This document shows positions 1 to 7,661 of a DNA stretch of 36,337 bases, piece by piece (position 1 is the stretch's first letter; each line of letters opens with the position of its first letter). The DNA lies in IMG/VR virus record IMGVR_UViG_3300017989_004942, positions 1 through 36,337 of that record. One strand, written 5' to 3'. This DNA comes from a virus. The notes beneath the pieces are model-generated. The model did no database searches, was not told the origin of the DNA, and worked only from the letters and a program-made list of their open reading frames with translations. Both the position numbers and the translations under genes were made by a program.

Positions 1-665
1 ACCAGGTCGCCCGTGCTCGGGTCCACGTACCAGCCGTAGAAGCCGCCGTTGAGCGCGACCAGCAGGCTGATCGCGTCGGCGACGCTCGTGTTGTCCACGC
101 TGAACTCGCCGATGACGCTGTCCAGCGCGAGCCAGTCAGCCGCCGTGTAGCCGGCCACGTCGGCGGCGGTCAGGTAGGTGTCCGTCACGCAGCAGGCGTC
201 GCCGTGGTGGCCGGCGATGTCCGACCCGCCGCCGGGGATGCCGAGGGCGTGCTCGAGGATGTCGATGACGATCTCGCCGGCCTCCCACTTGCCGCCGTCG
301 TTGCCGGGGCTGTCCTCGCCTCCCTGGCCCTCCTCGCAGGTATGGCCCCGCCGGTTCCAGACGTAGAAGCCGCGCCCGTTGACGCGGACCGGCTCGTTCT
401 CCAGCCGGAAGCGCTTGCCGCGGGCGATCCACGTGACGCCCTCGTCGCTGACGCCGCCGGGTGCGACCTCGGTCAGGTTGCCCCGGAAGCGCGTGACGCC
501 GCCGACGTCCACGCGGACGGTGTCCCAGAGGTGGAGCGTGGTGGGCGCGTCGTGCCGGCAGGGGCAGAAGATCACCGCCTCGAAGGGCTGCACGTACGAG
601 GCCGTGATGCTGCGCACCTGGCAGGTGCTGGTCAGCACGTCGTCGATGTAGAGCTCGACAGCCAC
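1..665 (-). CDS. Baseplate hub-like tail protein (partial, C-terminus off the window)
   Basis: The reading frame starts at a GTG whose first base directly follows the upstream gene's TGA (TGAGTG) and stays open to the window edge, giving about 221 residues. The start of the product reads MAVELYIDDVL. It continues with a beta-rich segment containing RGNLTEV and then LENEPVRVNGRGFYVW. This pattern resembles the first domain of phage hub proteins of the late-control-D / gp27 type, which join the tail tube to the baseplate or tip. The gene lies downstream of the tape measure gene, where distal-tail proteins are normally encoded. The family call rests on position and fold-like pattern, not a diagnostic motif. 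Another distal-tail or tail-tip protein is possible. Confidence 0.45.
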   Translation of the reverse strand, partial: MAVELYIDDVLTSTCQVRSITASYVQPFEAVIFCPCRHDAPTTLHLWDTVRVDVGGVTRFRGNLTEVAPGGVSDEGVTWIARGKRFRLENEPVRVNGRGFYVWNRRGHTCEEGQGGEDSPGNDGGKWEAGEIVIDILEHALGIPGGGSDIAGHHGDACCVTDTYLTAADVAGYTAADWLALDSVIGEFSVDNTSVADAISLLVALNGGFYGWYVDPSTGDL

Positions 666-1052
666 TCAGCGCCGCTCCCCAACCCAGTCCAGCGGGCGGA
701 TCTCTGTCGGGGCATCGGTCGTCAACTGTCTGTGGGGCGGGGCCGGCGGTGTTGCCGTTGTCCCTCCCCCGTCGTTGCCGTTTGCCGTTGCCGTCTTTGG
801 CGTCGCCGTTACCTCGGCCCCGCCGTTGCCGTCGCCTTCGTGCCCTTCGTGCCCTTCGTGGTGGGCGCCGTTGTTGCCGTTTGCCGTTGCCGTTCCTTCT
901 GCCTTCTGCCTTCTGACTTCTGCCTTCGGGGCGCGCATGCGCGCTCCGCAGAGCACGCAGCGCGGCTCATGGTCTCCCCGCCGGGCCTCGCGTTCGGCGC
1001 TGCAGCTCTCACACACCAGCGTCCTCGTCCCGTCCCAGACCCTCCGCTTCAT
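666..1052 (-). CDS. Small zinc-ribbon protein carrying inserted low-complexity repeats
   Basis: 128 residues. The ATG at 1052 has a good GGGAGG site 7 bases upstream and overlaps the stop of the preceding gene (ATGA). A longer frame begins at 1091 but has no such site. The N-terminal third has two CxxC pairs (CESC and CVLC), a probable zinc ribbon. The remainder is low complexity: an RRQKAEG segment, a run of HEG triplets, and Thr/Ala/Asn/Gly-rich sequence. These repeats match simple repeats found in many GC-rich bacterial chromosomes and look like captured repeat DNA translated in frame. The function is unknown. The neighbours are distal-tail genes. Confidence 0.5.
   Translation of the reverse strand: MKRRVWDGTRTLVCESCSAEREARRGDHEPRCVLCGARMRAPKAEVRRQKAEGTATANGNNGAHHEGHEGHEGDGNGGAEVTATPKTATANGNDGGGTTATPPAPPHRQLTTDAPTEIRPLDWVGERR
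833..861. repeat. TTCGTG(CCC) triplet-type simple repeat, in frame inside the zinc-ribbon gene
   Basis: Two tandem 9-base units (TTCGTGCCC) and a partial third; the opposite strand encodes HEGHEGHEG in the zinc-ribbon gene. A related copy lies at 1273-1303. From memory, repeats of this type are dispersed in several GC-rich bacterial genomes, so they look chromosomal in origin. The open frame shows that the insertion was tolerated. Confidence 0.7.
895..927. repeat. CTTCTGC/CTTCTGA simple repeat, in frame inside the zinc-ribbon gene
   Basis: Tandem near-identical 7-base units (CCTTCTG / ACTTCTG) are translated from the minus strand as EVRRQKAEG-like sequence. This second repeat class lies only about 35 bp from the HEG repeat in the same gene. 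Confidence 0.65.
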
Positions 1053-1237
1053 CCCGCACCTCCCTTCCACTGTTTGAGCCGTCGTTTGCACTCGGCGCAG
1101 TTGTCCGGGCTGTCATCGTTCCCCTGCTCGGGGTGGGCATTGCCGAGGCAGCCCCACTCGCCACACAACGAGCGCCCGGCGATCATGTAGTGCGCCTTCC
1201 TCGCGTTGGCCGGCCACCACCATCCGTCCTTGCTCAT
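1049..1237 (-). CDS. Small cysteine-rich protein (probable zinc-binding)
   Basis: 62 residues. The ATG at 1237 has an excellent AAAGGAGGT site 6 bases upstream; an alternative GTG at 1240 lies too close to it. The stop overlaps the next gene's ATG (ATGA), so the two are translationally coupled. The pattern SLCGEWGC followed about 20 residues later by CAECKRRLK recalls small phage and actinobacterial proteins of the form HYI-LCG...CKRCLK, which are probably single-zinc folds of unknown role. I cannot assign a function. Confidence 0.6.
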   Translation of the reverse strand: MSKDGWWWPANARKAHYMIAGRSLCGEWGCLGNAHPEQGNDDSPDNCAECKRRLKQWKGGAG

Positions 1238-1272
1238 CACCGCACCTCCTTTCGTTGCCGTCTGCTGTTGTG

Positions 1273-1303
1273 CCTTCGTGATCTTCGTGTCCTTCGTGGT
1301 TCA
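1273..1303. repeat. TTCGTG-type simple repeat abutting a tail gene stop
   Basis: Three units (CCTTCGTGAT, CTTCGTGTC, CTTCGTGGT) sit exactly at the stop of the tail gene ending at 1301. The stop TGA is part of the first repeat triplets (ATGAACCACGAAGG on the minus strand). It fills the only gap between coding genes in this stretch. An open frame of 63 codons over it (minus strand, 1113-1304) overlaps the real cysteine-rich gene and is not credible. Confidence 0.65.
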
Positions 1304-2149
1304 TGCCCCCGTTGTCGTCGCCGTCTCTGTGGTGGTCGTGATTTGCTCGACGCCGCCGAGCTCCACGTCCTGCACGAACTCCGCCTCGAAGTCGGTCGCG
1401 CGGCTGTCCGTGTGTGTCGGCCGCAAGCTCTCCAGCAGGACGCGGTCGAACACGTTCCCGTTCGCCCGGAGCGTCACCCAGCGCGGCCCGATGCTGCGCG
1501 CCAGCGCCTCCAGGTAGTCGGCCAGGTTCTGGCCCGTCACGAGCGCGTGCCCCGTGACGACGAACCGGATCACCGCGCCCGCCGCCGGCCCGCGCGCACG
1601 CGACCCGCGCGCCCTGGGGATCTCGCGCAGCGGGAACCGTCGCGACATCTCGATCCGCATCCCGACCGGGAAGGTCCCGAGCTGCACGCCCCCGGCCCGG
1701 TAGTCCTGCAACGTGTCCGTGCCGGGATAGGTCGCCGGCGCGGCGGGGATGGCGCCCCAGGCCGGCTCGGCGGACTTCGACGGGCTCTGCCAGTCGGTGC
1801 GCATCTCGACGAACCGGAACGCCTGGATCTCCGCGACCGCGCCGATGCAGACCGAGTCGCCGAAGACCGCGCGGTTGCCCAGGTTGTCCTCGACGCCGAG
1901 GTCGCCGGGGTCGCTGGTGGCCAGGGAGTGGAAGTGCTCGTAGGCGTAGCGTTCGGCGTCGCCGAGGTTGGCGCGCAGGCGCTGGCCCGTGACGGTCAGT
2001 TCGAGCACGCCGCCGCCCGAGTCGAGGACGGTCGCCGGCGCGGAGTGCGGCTCCAGGAACACGTTGCGGCGCAGAGCCGTGGGCGTCGCGAAGGCGTGCG
2101 CGCCGAGCTCGACGTGTATCGTCCCGTCGTTGAAATACCCGCCCGCCAC
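1301..2149 (-). CDS. Distal tail protein of unknown family with Thr-rich C-terminal tail
   Basis: 282 residues. The GTG at 2149 is preferred because GGAGG lies 5 bases upstream; the GTG at 2155 overlaps that site. The upstream tape measure gene stops 12 bases away. The body is mixed alpha/beta with no motif I recognise. The protein ends in a short Thr-rich tail (TTTTETATTTGA), a feature shared with the tail tube, decoration and capsid proteins of the same operon. A position just after the tape measure suggests a distal-tail or tail-tip component. A host-type simple repeat begins at its stop codon. Confidence 0.5.
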   Translation of the reverse strand: MAGGYFNDGTIHVELGAHAFATPTALRRNVFLEPHSAPATVLDSGGGVLELTVTGQRLRANLGDAERYAYEHFHSLATSDPGDLGVEDNLGNRAVFGDSVCIGAVAEIQAFRFVEMRTDWQSPSKSAEPAWGAIPAAPATYPGTDTLQDYRAGGVQLGTFPVGMRIEMSRRFPLREIPRARGSRARGPAAGAVIRFVVTGHALVTGQNLADYLEALARSIGPRWVTLRANGNVFDRVLLESLRPTHTDSRATDFEAEFVQDVELGGVEQITTTTETATTTGA

Positions 2150-2161
2150 GTGCACCTCCGG

Positions 2162-4249
2162 TCAGTAGGGCTGCACGGAGAGACGCTTCACGCGCTGTCT
2201 CAGATCCATGACTCCGCGCACATAGTCCTGGTGCTTGCGTTTCAGCGTGTCGGTATCGTCGACAAGCGCATGCACCACGGTCAGGAAGCTGGCGGTGTTC
2301 CTGTCCTGCAGTTCGATGAAGGCGTCGATGTTCTCGCGCACCTTCTCGAGGTCGGCTGTTGCCTCCGCAAGGGCCCGCCCTTCTGGGGTCATGGGCACGG
2401 AATCCCAGGCGCCGCGGGTGGCCGCGGCGCCCTCGCGCATATCTTCGGCGTACCCGGCCAGCCTGCCGCCGCCCTCTTCCATCGCGCGGCGCGTCCGCTC
2501 GTCCACGGCCTCCTTTGCCGCCTCTTTCTCAGCCGGCATTTTGATCCGCTGGGCGCCAGCCACGAGTTCCTGGAGAAACGATAGTACTTGCTGGAGTTGC
2601 TTCTCGACGAGCGGGATGCGTTGTTGCTCAATCCTCCACTCCCGGTCTTTGTGTGGTAGGTCCTCCCACCTGGCGGGAGCCCCCGGGAACCCCCATTTCA
2701 AATAGCGAGATCGCTCCTTCTCGTAGTCTTCTTGCGCCATCCGTTCATGGCGGCCCATCAGCTCCGCGTTGATCGCGTTCGCAACGTTCGCCACAGCACC
2801 AAGCAGCCGGTTCTGCAGGTCCTGCCCCACGTCGATCCACAGCTTCTGGAAGAGCCCGCCCACCTGCGTGATCGCCATGTCGAAGGCGACCACAATCCAG
2901 TTGGTCAGGGGACCCAGCCCCCACTCCCCGCCCTCTTTGACGGCGAAGAGGTCGGTGATGCCTCCCAGGGCGATCTTCGCCCGCTCGACCGCCCCTTCCC
3001 AGGCGACCGACATCCTCTCGCCGAGGCGTCGCTTGAAGTCGGCCCACTTCCCGGCGTCAGTCATGATGTCGATGGCGTCACGAATGGCGGAGTCAGCCGC
3101 CTCGGCCGCCTTGTCACTCCACTCGATGACCTTCTGCCAGGCTGGGGACTCCGCGAGGGCCAGCAGTGACTCGTTGATGTCGATCAGCCCGTCGTTAAAG
3201 CGCTCGTACCAGGGCTGGGTGAGGCTGATGCGCAGGTCCTGGACTGCCCCCACAAACGTGGACCAGGGGCCAGACCCGACGGTGGCCGCCGCCTTCGCCA
3301 TCCCGCCGAATCGCCGTTCGACCGCCCGCATCATGTAGGCCGTCATCTCTTCCGGCGTGCCGGTGAATGCCCCGGCCTTCGTGAACGTCGCGCCCTCGCG
3401 CTGGAGGTCCCGGATGCTGATCAGTAGGCGCTGGATGCCTCTCCGCGCGCCGGGCGCCCCGGTCACGACGCGCTGGAACGTCTCGATCACCTGGTCGAGC
3501 GGCTTCTTCGCCCCGGCCGCCCAGTCCGCCAGCAGGGTGAGGTATTTGCGCGGGTCCCTGCCGACTGCCCCCACCCCGAGCGACGCCTGGATCATCTCGA
3601 ACGGCGTGAACGGCGTGACGAGCGAGAGCTTGCGCGCGAACCGCTCGACCTCCTTCGCCATGCCCTCGCCGAGCAGCTTGCGGAGCACCTGGCGCAGGTC
3701 GGCGAGCTGCATGTTCTCGCGGATGCCCTTGATAAACTGCCAGGCGAACACGGCGCCCGTGCCTGCCGCCACCATGCCGGCGATCTTCGTAATCCGGCCC
3801 AGGCCGCGGGCGACGACACCCACCACGCGCTCGAAAACGGTTGCGATGCCCTGGATCAGCTTGCCGAAGGCGTTGATGATGCCGCCGACGACGTTCGCGG
3901 CGACCCCGACGATGCCCTGCAGCACGTTCGCCGCCGTGCCCACAACGCCCGACAGCACGCCCCCGATGCCGGGGATCAGCCGCGTGAAGGCCCCGATGAT
4001 GCGCACGGGCAGAAGGGTCAGCGCGGTGGCCCCCTGCAACACGTCGGAGAAGATGCCCCCGACGCCGCTCGGCCTGGCCGCCAGCCGCTGCGCCAGGCGC
4101 CCGCCGACGCCGCCGCCGAACATCCGTGCGAAGCCGCCGCCGGCGCCGGCGCTCCAGCCCGAGCGCAACCGGGCCTGGAACCGCCGGATGTCGCGCATGG
4201 CGAGGTCGCGGAACTTCGCGACGACGCTGAACTCGAACTGCTTCGCCAT
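2162..4249 (-). CDS. Tape measure protein
   Basis: 695 residues, the longest structural gene in the window. The tape measure spans the tail tube lumen, sets tail length and helps DNA cross the host membrane. The N-terminal 20-190 region is rich in Gly/Ala/Val/Ile hydrophobic stretches interleaved with Ile/Val-rich helices (for example GIVGVAANVVGGIINAF). The central part contains a RRFGGMAKAAA...GPWSTFVGAVQDLR pattern typical of tape measure proteins just before the region that contacts the distal tail. The C-terminal third is helical and charged. It lies directly downstream of the overlapping G/T chaperone genes, the canonical location. At 695 residues it implies a tail of moderate length, roughly 100 nm by the usual 1.5 angstrom per residue rule. 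Confidence 0.9.
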   Translation of the reverse strand: MAKQFEFSVVAKFRDLAMRDIRRFQARLRSGWSAGAGGGFARMFGGGVGGRLAQRLAARPSGVGGIFSDVLQGATALTLLPVRIIGAFTRLIPGIGGVLSGVVGTAANVLQGIVGVAANVVGGIINAFGKLIQGIATVFERVVGVVARGLGRITKIAGMVAAGTGAVFAWQFIKGIRENMQLADLRQVLRKLLGEGMAKEVERFARKLSLVTPFTPFEMIQASLGVGAVGRDPRKYLTLLADWAAGAKKPLDQVIETFQRVVTGAPGARRGIQRLLISIRDLQREGATFTKAGAFTGTPEEMTAYMMRAVERRFGGMAKAAATVGSGPWSTFVGAVQDLRISLTQPWYERFNDGLIDINESLLALAESPAWQKVIEWSDKAAEAADSAIRDAIDIMTDAGKWADFKRRLGERMSVAWEGAVERAKIALGGITDLFAVKEGGEWGLGPLTNWIVVAFDMAITQVGGLFQKLWIDVGQDLQNRLLGAVANVANAINAELMGRHERMAQEDYEKERSRYLKWGFPGAPARWEDLPHKDREWRIEQQRIPLVEKQLQQVLSFLQELVAGAQRIKMPAEKEAAKEAVDERTRRAMEEGGGRLAGYAEDMREGAAATRGAWDSVPMTPEGRALAEATADLEKVRENIDAFIELQDRNTASFLTVVHALVDDTDTLKRKHQDYVRGVMDLRQRVKRLSVQPY

Positions 4250-4256
4250 CGTCTCG

Positions 4257-4577
4257 TCAGTCCTCCGCGTCGGTCAGGGTGCCGAGGCCCTCGATGATGC
4301 GGGCGAGGGCGTCCGCCCAGGAGTAGGGTTCGCCGATGAACATGCGGGCCAGCATTACCGCCCTCCAGGCGTCGTCCGGGACCGGCTGCCCGTGCGAGGC
4401 CCTCCAGAAGAGGTCGAGCAGGTCGCTGCCGCCGGTCAGGCCCTGCCGGACCTCGTGAGCAATTGGCCCGCCTGGACTCCGATGCCGATCAGCACGCGGC
4501 CAAGCAGGACGACGGGCCAGAAACGCGCCGCCTCGATGCGCCCTGATACGGGGGCGTCGCTCACCGGCACGAAGCAC
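4257..4577 (-). CDS. Tail assembly chaperone, T-frame (probably made as a G-T frameshift product)
   Basis: 106 codons that overlap the 3' end of the G-like gene by 142 bases and stop 7 bases before the tape measure start. Relative to the G frame this frame is offset by -1, the offset used by lambda-type phages to make a G-T fusion by programmed frameshifting. The first part of the frame (before about 4436) is Arg/Pro-rich and looks unselected. The part after the G stop (QGLTGGSDLLDLFWRAS onward) looks like real protein, as expected if translation enters by frameshift. I found no canonical X-XXY-YYZ heptamer in the overlap; the CCCCC run near 4550 and TTTC near 4520 are the nearest homopolymers. 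Independent initiation at a GTG is the alternative. Confidence 0.6.
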   Translation of the reverse strand: MLRAGERRPRIRAHRGGAFLARRPAWPRADRHRSPGGPIAHEVRQGLTGGSDLLDLFWRASHGQPVPDDAWRAVMLARMFIGEPYSWADALARIIEGLGTLTDAED

Positions 4578-4999
4578 TCCCGGCCTGTGGCCTCGGTGTA
4601 CTCGGGCAGGTGGAGCTCCGTCACACAGCAGGCCAGGAGGTCCGCCACGAGCACCCAGGCGCCCTCCAGGGCATCATCGGAGAAGGCGGCGGCCACCACG
4701 TCGGCCGCTGCCTCGACGCCCTCAGCGGCCGCCAGGCGCTTTCTGAGCCCGTCCATGCGGGCCAGGGCGGAGGCGACACGCCCGACCATCTCCGAGCTGA
4801 CGACCGTGATCAGGGCGAAGTCCTGGCCGCCGCACCAGACGCGGGCCTGCCAGAACTTCACGGGCTCGATCCACTCGACCGCCTCGAACTGCTCCCGCAG
4901 AAAGGCCAGGAGCGAGCGGCCGTCCTCCTGCTTGGCGTCGGCGGCCGGGGATTTGTCGGCCGGCTCTGGGGCCGGCTGGTTCGGCCTCTTCTTGCCCAT
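4436..4999 (-). CDS. Tail assembly chaperone, G-like
   Basis: 187 residues. The ATG at 4999 has GGAGGT 7 bases upstream; a GTG at 5008 overlaps that site. The N-terminus is a charged linker, followed by a mainly helical alpha/beta body. It sits between the tail tube and tape measure genes, and its 3' end overlaps a second frame at -1, which together are the hallmark of lambda gpG/gpT-type chaperones. Such proteins coat the tape measure during tail assembly and are not in the mature particle. The family is very divergent in sequence, so the call rests on position and overlap. Confidence 0.65.
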   Translation of the reverse strand: MGKKRPNQPAPEPADKSPAADAKQEDGRSLLAFLREQFEAVEWIEPVKFWQARVWCGGQDFALITVVSSEMVGRVASALARMDGLRKRLAAAEGVEAAADVVAAAFSDDALEGAWVLVADLLACCVTELHLPEYTEATGRECFVPVSDAPVSGRIEAARFWPVVLLGRVLIGIGVQAGQLLTRSGRA

Positions 5000-5040
5000 C
5001 GTCTGCACCTCCTCCGGTCAGGGTTGCTGTTGCCTCCCGG

Positions 5041-6045
5041 TCAGGCTCCCGTTGTTGTCGCGGCGGCCGTCGTTGTCGGGGCGGCCGTCGTGGTGATCGG
5101 CGCCAGGGTCGTTGTCGCCGGGCCGAGGTCCACGCCCCAGATGATGTCGTCCCCGCTCGGGCCGGCCAGGGCCTCGAACCGGGGCGACTGCTTCGCGATC
5201 TGGTCGGGCGTCCCGTCCTCGGCGGACTCCTCGATGACCATGCGCGGGAGCTGGATCTGCGCGTAGTGGCCGTCCGGGTGGTGCAGCCGGACGTCCAGGG
5301 AGAAGTAGCCGCCGTCCCGGATGGCCTCGTTGTGCAGGTCGTCGTTGTTGAGCTCCTCGGACTCGAAGCTGATAGCCCGCTGCTGCGCGAGCAGGTGCGC
5401 GTGCGTGCCGAGCGTTATCCCGGTCGTCCGGCGCTTCGGCCCGGCCAGGACGTTGTTCTCGACGGTGATCGTGCCCGTCTCCAGGTCCGCGATCAGGTGG
5501 CCGTTCCGCCGGAACTCGGCCGAGGCAAACATGAACGGCACCGCGCTCACTGCCGAGTAGTCGAAGTCGCCGGCGACGAGCGCGTCGTTCTCCTCCTCCA
5601 GCTTCGCGCGGAGCGTGTGCGTCAGGCGGATGTCGCCTGCCCCCGTGCCATCGAACGCGAGAGTCATTCGCTCGACGACCGCGCCGAGGTAGCGCCTCGG
5701 GTCGGCGGGCGTGTAGTGGTCGAGGCAGTGGCTGTAGACGTCCTCATCGTCGTCCCGGTCGAGACACATGCGGAGCAGGTGCTCGGTCAGCTCCGGCCAG
5801 AGCAGCGTCAGCATGTCGCCCGTGACTTCGAGCTGGTGATGGACGGCCACGTGCCGGCGGAAGTCCCCGCCGTAGTTTGTGTTGGGCCAGTAGCGCGGCG
5901 AGGTCGCCTTGAGCGTGAACCCGTTCTCGATGATCGGGCACGAAAACCAAGTCGGGACCGCCGGGCACTCGCCGAACGCCGTCTCGCGGCAGAACCTCAC
6001 GTGCCGATGGGCGCCGAGGTGAACGCTTCCTTCTGCTCCGGGCAT
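5041..6045 (-). CDS. Major tail tube protein with Thr-rich C-terminal tail
   Basis: 334 residues; ATG at 6045 with GGAGG 8 bases upstream. The N-terminal region (RETAFGE..., then PIIENGFTLKA and YGGDF) matches the pattern of tail tube proteins in siphophages with Mu-like heads, which begin with a short strand, a conserved RET-FG motif and the beta-sandwich that stacks into hexameric rings. The gene lies between the tail terminator and the chaperones, as expected for the tube gene. No sheath gene precedes it, so the tail should be non-contractile. The last 30 residues are Thr/Ala/Pro only (TTTLAPITTTAAPTTT and onward), an extension that would project from the tube surface in many copies. Confidence 0.75.
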   Translation of the reverse strand: MPGAEGSVHLGAHRHVRFCRETAFGECPAVPTWFSCPIIENGFTLKATSPRYWPNTNYGGDFRRHVAVHHQLEVTGDMLTLLWPELTEHLLRMCLDRDDDEDVYSHCLDHYTPADPRRYLGAVVERMTLAFDGTGAGDIRLTHTLRAKLEEENDALVAGDFDYSAVSAVPFMFASAEFRRNGHLIADLETGTITVENNVLAGPKRRTTGITLGTHAHLLAQQRAISFESEELNNDDLHNEAIRDGGYFSLDVRLHHPDGHYAQIQLPRMVIEESAEDGTPDQIAKQSPRFEALAGPSGDDIIWGVDLGPATTTLAPITTTAAPTTTAAATTTGA

Positions 6046-6068
6046 CGTTCTCTCCTCCAGTCAGAGCG

Positions 6069-6539
6069 TCAGCTTGTCAGCGGGCGCCGCAGCCGCCAGT
6101 GCAGCCGCACCCGCGTGGTCGTCAGCCAGATCAGGCGCGCGCCCTCCTTGCTCGGGCGCGCCACCCACGTGCTGCCGGTCCAGTCGATCTTGTAGAGCCC
6201 GTCCCCGCTGAGGTCGAGCATGTCCCCCCTGGCGGCGATCAGCACGTCGTAGAACGCCGCCAGGAGCGTCTCCATCGTCGAGGCGTCCTGGCCTTCCGTG
6301 GCAAAGTCCACCTCGATGATCTGCGGGATCTCGACGCCGTAGTTCGTGAGCTGGGCGAGTTCCGCCTCGGCGGGCGAGATCCAGCACATCGGGCAGCGCG
6401 CGGGGTCGATCACCACGCGCTCCCAGAGGCCGGACTCGAACGTGCGCCAACCGTCCGGCGTGATCGCTCCGTCGATGGTGACGTCCGCTTTAAGCGCCGC
6501 GATCAGCGCCTCGCGTCCGTCTGTGAGGAAGCCGGCCAT
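6069..6539 (-). CDS. Tail terminator-like protein
   Basis: 156 residues. The ATG at 6539 follows the stop of the gpG-like gene by 3 bases. Small alpha/beta protein with an N-terminal helix (REALIAALKADV) and later strands ending in Arg/Trp-rich sequence. It is in the slot between the virion morphogenesis gene and the tail tube gene. In long-tailed phages that slot normally holds the terminator, a hexameric ring that caps the tube and docks it on the head. There is no specific motif, so the role is inferred from order and size. Confidence 0.55.
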   Translation of the reverse strand: MAGFLTDGREALIAALKADVTIDGAITPDGWRTFESGLWERVVIDPARCPMCWISPAEAELAQLTNYGVEIPQIIEVDFATEGQDASTMETLLAAFYDVLIAARGDMLDLSGDGLYKIDWTGSTWVARPSKEGARLIWLTTTRVRLHWRLRRPLTS

Positions 6540-6542
6540 GCG

Positions 6543-7139
6543 TCAGCGCATCCTCCGGTCCGTCTCCTTGTTGAGGTGCTCGACCATCCGATCACCCAGG
6601 TAGTCGTAGTCCTCCTGCTCGACGACCAGCCAGGGGTGCTCCTCGATCTCCACCTCCGTGAGCAGGGCGAACAGCGGCTTGAAGTCGCCGCCCGCCATCT
6701 CGCCCAGGACGCCGATGCTGTGTCCGCTCGGGCCGCCGCCCTTGCTGGGGCGGAAGTCCAGGTCGCCGAAGTCAAACGCTCCCTTGCCGTAGCTCTCGTC
6801 GGCGATGGGCACCGTCAGGTGAGGGCCCCCCGGCCGCATATGTATTACGCCGCCGAAGTGCTGGATCAGGCCGTACACGAGCGGCGTGCCCATCTCGGCC
6901 GAGTCGCCGCCGTCGCCGACCTCGTAGGTCAGCGAGTTGCGCAGCGCGGCGGACTGGACGGCGGGCGGCTCGCCCGCGGCGGACGCCTCATGCCCGCCCG
7001 TGCGCGGGAAGCGCATGACCCACTTGCGGACCATGTGCGCCCCGAAGTCGCGGGCCACCGGCGTCATGTCCGCGATGGCCTCAGCGAGGCCTTTCAGGCC
7101 CCGCTCCACCTCGCGCATGTCCACGTCCAGTGCGATCAC
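6543..7139 (-). CDS. Virion morphogenesis protein (Mu gpG / tail completion type)
   Basis: 198 residues starting at a GTG that overlaps the upstream TGA (GTGA). The N-terminus is helical (VERGLKGLAEAIADM). The middle has the family pattern of SGAALRNSL-like sequence (AALRNSLTYEV), then GLIQHFGGVI and a PHLTVPI strand, as in PF05069-type and HK97 gp10-type proteins. These join the head connector to the tail. A 30-residue Gly-rich insertion follows (around PSKGGGPSGHS). The position after the gp36-like gene copies the Mu order. Confidence 0.7.
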   Translation of the reverse strand: MIALDVDMREVERGLKGLAEAIADMTPVARDFGAHMVRKWVMRFPRTGGHEASAAGEPPAVQSAALRNSLTYEVGDGGDSAEMGTPLVYGLIQHFGGVIHMRPGGPHLTVPIADESYGKGAFDFGDLDFRPSKGGGPSGHSIGVLGEMAGGDFKPLFALLTEVEIEEHPWLVVEQEDYDYLGDRMVEHLNKETDRRMR

Positions 7140-7558
7140 AGGTCCTTGTCCCTCCCGAACTCGCGGTCGTCCACCTGGTAGCGCACGCCGGGCGCGCTGG
7201 CCGAGGCCGTAGGTTTCGGCACGAGGCCGATCTCGATCTCGCCGGCCGCAACGGCCTTGAGCCAGTCAAGCGCCTCCTTACAGGCGAGGCGCTCCTCCTC
7301 CGTCATCGACTGCCGCCCCCGCAGCAGCCGGCACCAGGCCAGCGTGATGGCGCAGTCCCGCAGGGACGGCGGAATCGGCGCGGGCACAGGCACGACGAAC
7401 TGCTTCTGGAGGTAGCTGTCCATCAGGCCGCAGGCGTCCGTGATGGCGCGCGTAATGACGTCCGCGTCGGCAGTGCCGTCCTTGTTGTGGTCGGCGTAGG
7501 CGACGACGCTCTGCTCGGAGTATCGCTCCTCGATGTTGGCCTGGGTGCAATAGGCCAC
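7136..7558 (-). CDS. Mu gp36-like head-tail connector (DUF1320)
   Basis: 140 residues. The GTG at 7558 is preferred: AGGAGGG lies 7 bases upstream and the product starts VAYCTQANIEERY, the conserved start of the family. A longer frame to 7636 would translate a strong hairpin and has no such site. The following pattern ITRAITDACGLMDSYL, a Pro-rich turn, then a helix with LRDCAITLAWCRLLRGR and AVAAGEIEIG is typical of DUF1320 (Mu gp36), a helical connector that binds below the portal. Translationally coupled to the gpG-like gene. Confidence 0.8.
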   Translation of the reverse strand: MAYCTQANIEERYSEQSVVAYADHNKDGTADADVITRAITDACGLMDSYLQKQFVVPVPAPIPPSLRDCAITLAWCRLLRGRQSMTEEERLACKEALDWLKAVAAGEIEIGLVPKPTASASAPGVRYQVDDREFGRDKDL

Positions 7559-7593
7559 GCCTGAGCCCTCCTGCAACGGTTCGGTTCGCGTGC

Positions 7594-7627
7594 GGGGCCG
7601 GGGCCCGCCGGCGGCGGGCCCGGTCCC
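7594..7627 (-). other. Strong GC hairpin downstream of the capsid gene
   Basis: GGGGCCGGGGCCCGCC pairs with GGCGGGCCCGGTCCC across a 3-base loop, with one bulged base and one wobble. It lies between the capsid and gp36-like genes. No T-tract follows, so it looks like an RNA-stability or processing element more than a classical terminator. Confidence 0.5.
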
Positions 7628-7661
7628 GTCAGTCACGCGCCTTCACTCACTCCCGGTCGTG

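Noticed and set aside
1113-1304. 63-codon frame starting in the HEG repeat
   Set aside because: Overlaps the better-supported cysteine-rich gene and consists of repeat-derived sequence.
204-2584. Long plus-strand frames over the left tail genes
   Set aside because: They are antisense to better-supported minus-strand genes with ribosome sites and recognisable phage patterns; their Arg/Pro/Ala-rich products are typical of GC-rich shadow frames.
3357-5096. 579-codon plus-strand frame over the tape measure and chaperone region
   Set aside because: Composition is Ser/Pro/Arg/Ala-rich without domain pattern and it is antisense to the tape measure gene.
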